DNA of 13,648 nucleotides, taken from BAIKAL-G1 sp943369525. Its GTDB lineage: Bacteria; Cyanobacteriota; Cyanobacteriia; PCC-6307; Cyanobiaceae. This document shows, in pieces, positions 6,831 through 13,022 of this stretch (the stretch's first letter is position 1; each line of letters begins with the position of its first letter). Location: contig CALRNL020000017.1 of assembly GCA_943369525.1 (NCBI GenBank), forward strand, positions 1-13,648, written 5' to 3'. The position numbers were made by a program, and so were the translations under genes. The notes below the pieces were generated by a model. That model ran no database searches. It saw only the letters and a program-made list of their open reading frames with translations, and was not told where the DNA came from.

Positions 6831-7676
6831 ATGCTGAATAGACCGATCACAAGGCCCCTGGCCACCAGCCCAGCCGAGGGCGTGAATCGCCTGACCCGGC
6901 GCCGTAGTTCCGCCGGCCCGATTCCGCCAAATCGCCCCCTGAACCCCCGCGATCCCCAACAGCCGATTCGCGGCGGTGCCCGGGCCACCTTCCTGGCCCT
7001 ACGGGACCACGGCAAGGTGTTTGTGGCCGACCTGCCCCGCCTCTCCGATGGCCAGCTCTGCAACGTGGTGCGGGAAGCCCGGGAGGTGCTGGAAAGCCTG
7101 AACCGCCGCATCGAAGAACTTCAACAGCAGATCAACCTCTCCCAGCTGGAGCAGGAAACGATCATCCGCGCCTCCACCAAGCGGGATGTCACCGAGCGCT
7201 TCATCCGGGCGGTGGAGGACGAACAGGAGCAGCGCCGCAGCAATCCAAACCTCAAGGCCGCCGCCGGGGAATCCCTGAGCCGCACCTTCCTGGAGCTGGC
7301 CCGCCACCGGCTGCCGGGGGCCACCTTTGATTCACTGCTGCAGGAAGCGGTGTGCATCCTGGAATTGGAGACCGGCCTCAAGCTCGACCCCGACGCCGCC
7401 ATCGCCCTCGATGGCCCAGGGGCCGGAGCGGGCGGCCCGGAGCCGGCTAGCGCCGATTTGGCGGATTCAGGGCCCAGCCAGGGCGAAGAGTTGACCGGAG
7501 AGGGGCCATCCCCAGCGGGCCTGGGCGCCGGCCCCACCCTGGCCGCCCGGCCCCAGGCACCCCGCAATTTGAATGTGGTGCGCCACGCCACCAGCCCGGA
7601 GGTCGAGCGCCAACCCTTGCCCGTGGTGTTGAGCCCGGATCCCTCCCAGACCCTGGCCAGACCGAGCCAGCCGTGA
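6831..7676 (+). CDS. Coiled-coil protein of unknown function
   Basis: I do not recognise a named family. The 281-residue product has three parts: a basic, Pro/Arg-rich N-terminus (1-50); a charged helical core (about 52-185) containing ATFLALRDHGKVFVADLPRL, then a likely coiled coil from about 74 to 136 (REAREVLESLNRRIEELQQQ and on), then SRTFLELARHRLPGATFDSL; and a Pro/Gly/Ala-rich low-complexity tail (about 190-281). There is no signal peptide, membrane segment or catalytic motif. ATG 6831 is preceded by GAGG at a six-base spacing, the clearest ribosome site in the window. It follows purM on the same strand after a long gap, so it is probably transcribed separately. The ordered core suggests a real, structured cyanobacterial protein, possibly a scaffold or interaction protein; function is unknown. 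Confidence 0.82.
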   Translation: MLNRPITRPLATSPAEGVNRLTRRRSSAGPIPPNRPLNPRDPQQPIRGGARATFLALRDHGKVFVADLPRLSDGQLCNVVREAREVLESLNRRIEELQQQINLSQLEQETIIRASTKRDVTERFIRAVEDEQEQRRSNPNLKAAAGESLSRTFLELARHRLPGATFDSLLQEAVCILELETGLKLDPDAAIALDGPGAGAGGPEPASADLADSGPSQGEELTGEGPSPAGLGAGPTLAARPQAPRNLNVVRHATSPEVERQPLPVVLSPDPSQTLARPSQP

Positions 7677-7787
7677 GGTTGGGCCGCCGAGGTAAACCGG
7701 CCAGCCCAGCTCGCTTCAGCAGCCCAACCCACCAGCTCCCCCCAAGAGCTGACCTAAAGAGCATGGCCCAACCTCTCCCCTAAGCAG

Positions 7788-7839
7788 CCGAGCGAAACGG
7801 CCGAGCGAAACGGCCCAGCGAAGCAGCCCAATTCAACGG
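7788..7839 (+). repeat. 13-bp degenerate tandem repeat
   Basis: Units are CCGAGCGAAACGG (7788) and an identical copy (7801), then CCCAGCGAAGCAG (7814) and the weaker CCCAATTCAACGG (7827). The last unit overlaps the final codons and stop of the aldo/keto reductase gene (TGA at 7835-7833 on -). The array lies between two convergent genes, as the 17-bp array at 2629 does. Between the coiled-coil gene and this array, CAGCTC (7733-7738) / GAGCTG (7746-7751) could form a short hairpin without a T run. Confidence 0.82.
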
Positions 7840-8927
7840 CTCTGGAACGGGTTGGTCGGCATGCGGGGGCCGCCCAGCACCAGCTGGTCGAGCTGCTGTC
7901 GTTCCGCCAGGCTGAGCTGCCAAAGCCGCGCCGCCGCCACCGTTTCCACCTGATCAGGCCGGCGCAGCCCCGGAATCGGCATGGCCCCATGGGCCCGGCA
8001 CCAATTCAGGGCCACCGCCACCAGGTCGCTGCCATGGGCGGCAGCGATCGCAGCCATGGTGTCAAGCAAGGGCCCCAGCTCCGGTTGAAGCCGCTTAAAC
8101 AGGCTGCCGCGGGGCCCCGTTGGCGCAGCTCGGGCCTGGCCGGGCGGGCGGGCCAGCAGGCCCAGGGCCAGGGGGCTGTAGGCAATTAATTCAATGCCCA
8201 GCTCGCGGCAGACCGGTGCCACGCCGCCAGGGGCCACGGCCTCGGGAGCCAGCAACGACAGCTGCACCTGGAGGCTGGCCACCGCCACCCCCTGGTCGGC
8301 CAGTTGGGCCACCACCTGGCGCAGCCGCTGGGGCCCCAGGTTGGAGAGGCCCAGGCTGGCCACCTGGCCGCTGCGAACTAGATCGGCCAGGCCCAGCAGC
8401 AGGGGGGGCTCCTGCCAGGGCGCATAGCGGGCGGTGCTCCAGTGCAACTGCACCCGATCGAGCTTGCCCTGCAGGCGCTGCCTGGACGCCGCGAAGGCGC
8501 GGTCAAAGCCGCGCCGGCCCAGGCGCCAGGGGAAGGGCGCCAATTTGGTAGCCAGGCAACAGCGCGAGCGCTGGGCGGGCGCGAGACCAGCGGCGAATTG
8601 GCCGAGCAACCGCTCGCTGCGGCCGTTCCAGCGGCCGGTGCCGTAGGAATCCGCGGTGTCAAAAAAGCAAAGATCCAGGTCGAGGCAGCGCTGGAAGGTG
8701 GCCGCCAATTGGTGATCCAAGCTGGGGTCATAGCCCCAAAGGAACTGGTTTCCCCAGGCCCAGGTGCCCACGCCGATCGATGGCAGGGGCTTGGGAGGCT
8801 CGCCCGCAATCGGGCCGGGAGAAGAACACGCCGCCGCCCCGGCTTGGGGGCCGCCACCAAGGGGGTCTGCCCGCCCAGCCAACCGGCCGGGCGGTTTGGC
8901 TGGCGGGGAAGGCGGCTCACTTGCCAT
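7833..8927 (-). CDS. Aldo/keto reductase
   Basis: This is an NADPH-dependent oxidoreductase of the AKR superfamily with a (beta/alpha)8 barrel; the substrate cannot be told. From ATG 8927 it has 364 residues. The catalytic tetrad is visible: D90 and Y95 in FFDTADSYG (88-96), K128 in ATKLAPFPW (126-134) and H162 in VQLHWS (159-164). The barrel begins at IGVGTWAWGN (51-60), continues with SLGLSNLGPQ (191-200) and ends with the cofactor-site pattern PIPGLRRPDQVE (317-328). Residues 1-47 are a Pro/Gly/Ala-rich extension that AKRs normally lack; no better in-frame start is seen, so the true start may be later or the extension real. It is convergent with the coiled-coil gene and divergent, by 27 bases, from the small cysteine protein. 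Confidence 0.92.
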   Translation of the reverse strand: MASEPPSPPAKPPGRLAGRADPLGGGPQAGAAACSSPGPIAGEPPKPLPSIGVGTWAWGNQFLWGYDPSLDHQLAATFQRCLDLDLCFFDTADSYGTGRWNGRSERLLGQFAAGLAPAQRSRCCLATKLAPFPWRLGRRGFDRAFAASRQRLQGKLDRVQLHWSTARYAPWQEPPLLLGLADLVRSGQVASLGLSNLGPQRLRQVVAQLADQGVAVASLQVQLSLLAPEAVAPGGVAPVCRELGIELIAYSPLALGLLARPPGQARAAPTGPRGSLFKRLQPELGPLLDTMAAIAAAHGSDLVAVALNWCRAHGAMPIPGLRRPDQVETVAAARLWQLSLAERQQLDQLVLGGPRMPTNPFQSR

Positions 8928-8954
8928 GATCAAGTCTCTAAAGACCCTCTATCG

Positions 8955-9149
8955 GTGCATTCTCTGCTGCCTGGTCCCGGCCCGTCAGCCGGCGCCCCGG
9001 CCCCCGGCCCGGGTCCGGGTCCGGGTCCGGCGGTGGCAGGGGCGCCGGCGCAGGCCTCCCGCGACCGCGTGCTCTGCCAGCACTGCGGCCGCACGGCTAG
9101 CAATGGAATCAGTTGCGAGGGGATTTGCGTCGCCGATTCGGGCTATTGA
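8955..9149 (+). CDS. Small four-cysteine (zinc-ribbon-like) protein, GTG start
   Basis: This 64-residue protein is of unknown function. Its C-terminal half, RVLCQHCGRTASNGISCEGI followed by CVADSGY, has four cysteines at 41, 44, 54 and 58 in a CxxC-x9-CxxxC arrangement that suggests a small zinc site; the motif looks conserved rather than random. The N-terminal half is Pro/Gly/Ala-rich, with a (Gly-Pro)n stretch produced by the hexanucleotide repeat at 9009-9030. I place the start at GTG 8955, the first start codon clear of the divergent reductase gene (start at 8927); an internal GTG just before the cysteine motif cannot be excluded. The ribosome site is not obvious. Zinc binding is inferred from cysteine spacing only. 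Confidence 0.6.
   Translation: MHSLLPGPGPSAGAPAPGPGPGPGPAVAGAPAQASRDRVLCQHCGRTASNGISCEGICVADSGY
9009..9030 (+). repeat. Hexanucleotide repeat CCGGGT inside the small cysteine gene
   Basis: There are three full CCGGGT units plus CCGG (3.7 copies), encoding alternating Gly and Pro. Because the unit is six bases, slippage would change the length of the Gly-Pro stretch by two residues without breaking the frame. Confidence 0.9.
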
Positions 9150-9260
9150 GCCCCCAAGGCCCGGAAGTCAGCCTGATCGTGCCTGACCTGCCCAGCAGGC
9201 CAGTCCCCACACTTCTGGCCCCCCCACTCCGCCCAAAAACTGGATCAACCGGACCTGGCC

Positions 9261-9980
9261 ATGGCTGCGGCACGCCCCCACCCCCCTGAGCATCGGTCCA
9301 CCGGGCGCCCCAACCCAGGCGCCCTGGCCGGTCAGGGGCCGCACCCTGATCGCCCCCCCGAATCGCCCCGGGCAGCAACGGCCAAACCCGAAGCCCCCAC
9401 TGGGGCTACCCCCTGGCCTGGCCCCATCGGCTCGGCCGGGCTAGCCCTCGGCCTCGCCGGCTTGACCCTGCTCAGCTGGGCACCCCAGGCCCCAGCCCTG
9501 CCCGCCGCCAGCCCCGCCAAGGCCCCAGGCCAGCCGGCCAGCAACCGGGGGGCGTCGGATCGGGATGGGGGGTACGGCTTCTGGCAGATCGGCACCAGCA
9601 GCTGCAGCCGCAACCTGGCCGGATCCCCCCCCAGCAGCTGCCAACAGGTGCAATTGGACCAACAAACGGAGGGGCTGCTCACGGTGCGCTTTATCGCGCC
9701 AGGGGCCGAAAGGGACAGCCTCAACCAGCTGATCGTGGTGGGGCTGCTGGAGCCCAACAGCCAGCCCCTGGCCTGCCAGCAGGGCCGCTGCCAGCCGGCC
9801 GGCCCCCTCTCCACGGTGGTGAGCACGGTGAGCGAACGCAGCTTCAATGGCCGGGGCCTGGCCCAGGGCCTGCCCAAGGCCTGGCTTGCGACCGGCAGCT
9901 GCCGGTTCGAGGGCCGCAGCCTGCGTTGCGAGGCAACAGCCCCGGGCGGCGAACGCTGGCAGGGGAATGCCCGCTTTTAG
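9261..9980 (+). CDS. Exported or membrane-anchored six-cysteine protein, unknown function
   Basis: I do not recognise the family. The 239-residue product has a Pro/Ala/Gly-rich N-terminus (1-55), one hydrophobic segment (about 57-75, GSAGLALGLAGLTLLSWAP) ending in an AxA-like stretch, a linker, and a folded-looking domain from about 104 (GGYGFWQIGTSSCSRN) to the end. That domain has six cysteines (115, 127, 172, 177, 214, 223), compatible with three disulfides outside the cytoplasm. The long pre-hydrophobic region is unusual for a signal peptide, so the hydrophobic part may be an uncleaved anchor; no better start codon is available in frame. It follows the small cysteine gene by 111 bases on the same strand. 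Codon use is strongly G/C-ending throughout, which supports it as a real gene. Confidence 0.68.
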   Translation: MAAARPHPPEHRSTGRPNPGALAGQGPHPDRPPESPRAATAKPEAPTGATPWPGPIGSAGLALGLAGLTLLSWAPQAPALPAASPAKAPGQPASNRGASDRDGGYGFWQIGTSSCSRNLAGSPPSSCQQVQLDQQTEGLLTVRFIAPGAERDSLNQLIVVGLLEPNSQPLACQQGRCQPAGPLSTVVSTVSERSFNGRGLAQGLPKAWLATGSCRFEGRSLRCEATAPGGERWQGNARF

Positions 9981-10350
9981 CCGGGCCCCTTGGGCCCACG
10001 GGGGCAGGTAGGCAGCATCGAAGCCGCCACCAAGATTGAAACCAGGGCGCGCCATAGCAGCTCCCCGCGTTAACACGACTTCCAGGGCCCCTGGCACCGC
10101 CCATGGTGCGATTAACAGGAGTGAGGCAAGGCCCCAGCGTTCCCCCATCTCTAGCCAGGCGAGCCTCAAGGAGACAACAAGAACCCAGGAGTAGGCCCAA
10201 AAGAAGGTGCATTCAGGGTCTGGCGCGCCCCAAGAACAGCCGCCAGAATTGATCCAAAACCCCAGATCGATGCCCAGGATTTCCGCCTTGGCATACCCCG
10301 GCGCTGCGGCCAACAATCCCAGGATTCCTAGGGGTTTCTAGAACAATGCC
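9981..10350. other. 370-base gap with an open but doubtful minus-strand frame
   Basis: No confident gene is seen. On the minus strand a frame is open from 10316 downwards and reads through two hydrophobic stretches (FFWAYSWVLVVSLRLAWL and GLASLLLIAPWAVPGALEVV), as a fragment of a membrane protein might. It then continues without a stop under the plus-strand six-cysteine gene, where it looks like an antisense shadow. It could be the remnant of a lost membrane gene. Composition begins to fall in GC toward 10300. Confidence 0.35.
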
Positions 10351-10515
10351 ATGCCTTACTTTGGCTACCATCCCTTGAAAATGGGCCCGGGAGCATGGAT
10401 CGGCACCCGCCTAGCCCATGCGACCTGCATCGTGATGCCAGGTTGGATTTGCCATCCCGGAATGACGCTAAAACACGATGCCCCCTATCTTGACTTCCTT
10501 GAAGAGCACCCCTAG
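10351..10515 (+). CDS. 54-residue ORF with weak hexapeptide-repeat look
   Basis: ATG 10351 to TAG 10513-10515 encodes MPYFGYHPLKMGPGAWIGTR, then LAHATCIVMPGWICHPGMTL and KHDAPYLDFLEEHP. It has a protein-like composition and lies 24 bases before the DUF1003 gene on the same strand. The WIGTR ... IVMPGW ... TLKHDAPY order loosely recalls the end of hexapeptide-repeat acyltransferases (WIG, then PG turns, then a Lys-Asp-x-Pro element), so it may be a shortened or decayed piece of such a gene; this is inference. AGGGG at 10330-10334 is too far upstream for a normal ribosome site. It could also be a genuine orphan small protein or chance. Confidence 0.4.
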   Translation: MPYFGYHPLKMGPGAWIGTRLAHATCIVMPGWICHPGMTLKHDAPYLDFLEEHP

Positions 10516-10539
10516 ATTCAAATTACTTGGATCTACACA

Positions 10540-11049
10540 ATGATCAACCAAAAGCCCCAACAGCCCCATCATTTAAGATTCCTGGCGGATCACGTTCATT
10601 TATTCTCGGTGTTCGGCGGCGACTGGTTCGCCAAAGGGGCGGAACGCTTTGCTAGATTCTTCGGAACCCCATTCTTTTTGATTGCTCAAACAGTTATCGT
10701 GGCGTTCTGGATTAACTACAATATCAGTGGTGTCCATAAATTCGACCCCTATCCATTTATTTTACTGAACCTCGCCTTTAGCCTCCAGGCTGCATACGCC
10801 GCTCCCCTCATTTTACTCGCCCAAACCAGACAGGCAGACCGCGACAAGGCCCACGCGGAGGCAGATGCCTTACATCGGGAGGAAATTGCCTATGAAATGC
10901 AAAAGGAGCAGCAGCTCGCCCTTGAGCAAACCAAGCAAGTGATTGAGCTGGTAGATAAAAACAATCAGATCACCGCCGCCCTAAAGCAACTCACCGAGCG
11001 GATCGAAGTGCTCACCGCTGAGATTCACACCAAAGTGATTACGCCCTGA
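10540..11049 (+). CDS. DUF1003 family membrane protein
   Basis: This 169-residue inner-membrane protein belongs to the DUF1003 family, whose function is not established. It has two transmembrane helices, about 43-60 (TPFFLIAQTVIVAFWINY) and 72-94, joined by the family-typical NISGVHKFDPYPFILLNLAF and followed by YAAPLILLAQTRQADRDK. The C-terminal third (about 98-163) is a charged coiled coil on the cytoplasmic side. Length and layout are normal for the family. ATG 10540 has only a weak ribosome site (GGA, eight bases away). Many codons end in A or T (TTT, ATT, AAA), unlike the housekeeping genes to the left, which suggests recent acquisition or low expression. Upstream is the 54-residue ORF; downstream there is a small hairpin right after the stop. 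Confidence 0.88.
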   Translation: MINQKPQQPHHLRFLADHVHLFSVFGGDWFAKGAERFARFFGTPFFLIAQTVIVAFWINYNISGVHKFDPYPFILLNLAFSLQAAYAAPLILLAQTRQADRDKAHAEADALHREEIAYEMQKEQQLALEQTKQVIELVDKNNQITAALKQLTERIEVLTAEIHTKVITP

Positions 11050-11331
11050 GGCCGATCGGCGCTCGACGCCGAAGGCGCCAGGCCATCGGGGCCCAAGGGC
11101 CTAGGCCAAAGTCGCGGCACCTTGCTTCCTGGCCTTTGGCTGCCTTGGCTCCATGGGCCGGCAGCGATCAGTCCGGTTACCTGGGGCGGGGCAAGGGGAA
11201 ACCCATCGTGCGATGCGGGGGAAACTGCTGCAGGGGCTAGCGTCTTGGCGCCAGACGCTTAAAAAGCCGCCAAGCGCAGAACGCCCAGGGCTGCCCATTT
11301 GGCGCCTGATACTGAAGAGCCCACAGCAGCA
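11050..11331. other. Gap after the DUF1003 gene with several hairpins
   Basis: Three inverted repeats are visible: TCGGCG (11056-11061) / CGCCGA (11067-11072), directly after the DUF1003 stop; GCCAAAG (11105-11111) / CTTTGGC (11134-11140); and AGCGTCT (11239-11245) / AGACGCT (11253-11259), followed by TAAAAAG. None has a proper T run, so terminator status is uncertain. I see no convincing gene on either strand. Confidence 0.5.
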
Positions 11332-11505
11332 ATGGTCGACTTACGCACAAGTGCGGATCGCTACAGCGGTTTCTTTATATTTGCTTTAGAAAAGGCTCCG
11401 TTGCTGGTCGTCGTGGGCGTCTTCGGTCTTCCCTACCTGCTTTCCCTGTGTGGCTTGGCCGGCTTGCTGGTGGTTCAAGTGGTGTTGCGGGTCGCTGGGG
11501 CCTGA
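11332..11505 (+). CDS. 57-residue membrane peptide, unknown
   Basis: From ATG 11332 the product is MVDLRTSADRYSGFFIFALE, then a long hydrophobic stretch (about 22-55: APLLVVVGVFGLPYLLSLCG and LAGLLVVQVVL) that could form one long or two short membrane helices. The frame is open back to a TTG at 11299, but those residues look unrelated. There is no recognised family. It lies 282 bases after the DUF1003 gene on the same strand. The hydrophobic pattern and sensible soluble N-terminus favour a real small membrane protein, but chance cannot be excluded at this length. Confidence 0.5.
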   Translation: MVDLRTSADRYSGFFIFALEKAPLLVVVGVFGLPYLLSLCGLAGLLVVQVVLRVAGA

Positions 11506-11821
11506 AGCCAATCAATCCGCTTTTTAAGCCTAACCATCGTTGAATTGAGGCACCCACCTCAGGGGGGCTGCTTCCTGCCCTGGGCGAGCAAGGTTTCCCC
11601 CCATTGAACCCACCCAATGTCTTGGGATTCTGGGCGCCACGGGTGCGGCCTGGAGATGCCCTCTGGGCCCCGATGGCTTCCCCTGCTGCTACTTCCCTAT
11701 CTCTCCCGTAACTTGCGAAACTGCCCCTCATCCAGGGGGCTGGCAAAATGGCTTTTCCTAAAAACACTGCCAATCCAGCAAATTTGTTTAGCCAGGGAAA
11801 GGAAATAATTCTGGGACGTGA
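11506..11821. other. Gap without a supported gene
   Basis: The open frames on both strands of this 316-base stretch (for example a minus-strand frame running under the 57-residue ORF, and a 63-codon plus frame starting at 11617) have no protein-like pattern that I trust. TGAGG (11546-11550) / CCTCA (11557-11561) is a small hairpin after the membrane peptide. The end of the stretch (about 11755-11820) is AT-rich. Confidence 0.4.
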
Positions 11822-11977
11822 TTAACGCCCGGCCTGAAGAGCACCGCCCTGAGTCCTGGAATTGACGTCCTGTTCCTGGAGACGGTCCACTAGGCACCTC
11901 AAAATCTCGGAGCGGAGATCTCCATTGCTGTCCCAGCGCAGCGCCGTTGGCAAAAGGGTGATCTGCTCCTGATCCAT
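11822..11977 (-). CDS. 51-residue ORF, unknown
   Basis: On the minus strand ATG 11977 to TAA 11824-11822 encodes MDQEQITLLPTALRWDSNGD, then LRSEILRCLVDRLQEQDVNS and RTQGGALQAGR. Residues 21-36 would form an amphipathic helix and the composition is soluble and protein-like. There is no known family and no membrane segment. The ribosome site is weak (GGAA about 13 bases upstream). The ORF starts 58 bases from the palindrome at 12035-12060, which could control it. It is opposite in direction to the flanking genes. At this length chance remains possible. Confidence 0.42.
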   Translation of the reverse strand: MDQEQITLLPTALRWDSNGDLRSEILRCLVDRLQEQDVNSRTQGGALQAGR

Positions 11978-12034
11978 TAGTTGCTGGTTCCGTGAATTAG
12001 TAATGGCAAGTGCAACGGCCGTTAGTGGTTACTT

Positions 12035-12060
12035 GAATTACTTTTTAGGGGAAGTAATTC
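12035..12060. promoter_or_regulatory. Perfect 9-bp inverted repeat, possible operator
   Basis: GAATTACTT (12035-12043) and AAGTAATTC (12052-12060) are exact reverse complements with an 8-base spacer; a T-G wobble and an A-T pair extend the stem outward. Nearby AACGGCCGTT (12014-12023) is a 10-base palindrome. The elements sit in an AT-rich stretch upstream of the 51-residue minus ORF and away from any other gene start. They could be a repressor site, a transcript hairpin or a mobile-element relic. Confidence 0.5.
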
Positions 12061-12068
12061 GAAAGACC

Positions 12069-12308
12069 TTAACCAGTGCCGCCCTTCCCGCATGGGGCAA
12101 GGGATTTTGCGAGCACGGTGGTGAAGGTGTCGGGCTCTTGGGTTCCAAGGGAATAGGCTAGGTCCGTTGCGCCCTGCTTACTGGTCTTGCGATCCCGAGG
12201 ATCAATGGGTTGGGAGAGATCCGCCAGGGCTTCGGCAGGGGGCGCGAAGGCAGAACTCGGAGGGCGTGGTCGCCTCAATTCCGTTAATGGATACGTCAAT
12301 GATTGCAT
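12069..12308 (-). CDS. Doubtful 79-residue ORF, possibly a decayed gene
   Basis: On the minus strand ATG 12308 opens a frame to TAA 12071-12069. The C-terminal two thirds (from FAPPAEALADLSQPIDPRDR onward, ending AKSLAPCGKGGTG) have G/C-ending codons and a protein-like look. The first 15 codons do not. In a neighbouring frame the upstream part reads INAIIDVSINGIEATTPSEF, which looks more like protein, so the region could be a gene broken by a frameshift. No family is recognised. I list it only because the region would otherwise appear empty. Confidence 0.25.
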   Translation of the reverse strand: MQSLTYPLTELRRPRPPSSAFAPPAEALADLSQPIDPRDRKTSKQGATDLAYSLGTQEPDTFTTVLAKSLAPCGKGGTG

Positions 12309-12422
12309 TGATCCTCTTTGGGATTCGTCATGGTAGATGTGATAGCAAAGAGTGCCAATACGGTTTTCTGTGCTCTGCGATGCCCACGCCCTGTTACGTT
12401 TCGATTACATCGCTTCCCTTGA

Positions 12423-12683
12423 GTGGATTCCGGCTCAACTCCCCTGCTAGATGCGTTGGATCACTTCCTGCATCAGGTCGATGGGGATCTGGAACTAGAG
12501 CGGGAGTTTTATGCCGCCACCACTCCAGCAGAGATGGTTGACTTGGCAGTGAATGGCGGAATTTTAATAGGAGCGGATGATTTCAGGGCCCTGCTGAGAA
12601 GTGGAAGCACAGAGTTCTGGTTGGTTCGTGGAGGAGGCAACATCAATCCGATTGTCCACCTTCAGCAGGTCTTTAGAGTTTGA
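12423..12683 (+). CDS. Nif11-like domain small protein with GG motif
   Basis: Nif11-type domains are short helical regions that serve as leader peptides of some ribosomally made natural products in picocyanobacteria, but many stand-alone copies have unknown roles. The 86-residue product reads ALDHFLHQVDGDLELEREFY (11-30), ATTPAEMVDLAVNGGILIG (32-50) and DDFRALLRS (52-60), matching the Nif11 pattern of a helix, AATxPxEhhxLA, and a G-I-hydrophobic-x-x-DDhxxLL step. The tail WLVRGGGNINPIVHLQQVFRV has Gly-Gly at 70-72, where leaders are cut, but lacks the Cys/Ser/Thr-rich core of lanthipeptides. The start is GTG 12423 (no ATG is available; TTG 12456 is the alternative), with no clear ribosome site. 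No modifying enzyme or peptidase-transporter is in the window. It is convergent with the secreted protein gene. Confidence 0.68.
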   Translation: MDSGSTPLLDALDHFLHQVDGDLELEREFYAATTPAEMVDLAVNGGILIGADDFRALLRSGSTEFWLVRGGGNINPIVHLQQVFRV

Positions 12684-12715
12684 TATGGGAGTGGATTCTA
12701 AACCACAGAAAGCGC

Positions 12716-13015
12716 TCAATAGTCGTCGCCATATTTAACGCCTGATGCAGCATTCATTAGTTCCACAGTGGTCTGGTAACCCTGGGAGACAGTTACATCG
12801 TGCTGAACTCCAATGTCCCTCAAGGCGGCCACATCATATTCAGGAGCAGTGATCCAACTGAAACCCTTACCAAAGGTGTTATCAGGATTCACTACGTACC
12901 AGTGACAAGCGGTGTCGGGCACATTCACGGAGCACTTGGTCCAGTCGTTGTCCCATTGGGGCACCTGAACAAAAGAAAGCACCGCAAGCAACACACTCAG
13001 AAATCCCTTGATCAC
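12716..13015 (-). CDS. Small secreted protein, unknown function
   Basis: Product of 99 residues starting at GTG 13015 (a stop lies nine codons upstream in frame; ATT directly before GTG is the only other option). Residues 1-18 form a typical signal peptide (MIKGFLSVLLAVLSFVQ). The mature part begins around VPQWDNDWTKCSVNVPDTAC and has two cysteines (28 and 37) that could form a disulfide, then aromatic-rich CHWYVVNPDNTFGKGFSWIT and an acidic end KYGDDY. I know no family. Base composition is more AT-rich than the housekeeping genes. It is convergent with the Nif11-like gene (32 bases between stops) and next to a broken gene. The clean signal peptide makes a real gene likely. Confidence 0.62.
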   Translation of the reverse strand: MIKGFLSVLLAVLSFVQVPQWDNDWTKCSVNVPDTACHWYVVNPDNTFGKGFSWITAPEYDVAALRDIGVQHDVTVSQGYQTTVELMNAASGVKYGDDY

Positions 13016-13022
13016 AATGGCT

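Noticed and set aside
8044..8051. HIP1 palindrome GCGATCGC
   Set aside because: A single copy of this common cyanobacterial octamer is unremarkable; no enrichment is seen in the window.
9441..9980. Minus-strand frame covering the six-cysteine gene
   Set aside because: Composition is that of an antisense shadow here; only the part beyond 9980 is kept as a possible remnant.
11239..11265. Intrinsic terminator at AGCGTCT/AGACGCT
   Set aside because: The stem is followed by TAAAAAG rather than a T run on +, and no minus-strand gene ends there; kept only as a hairpin in the gap description.
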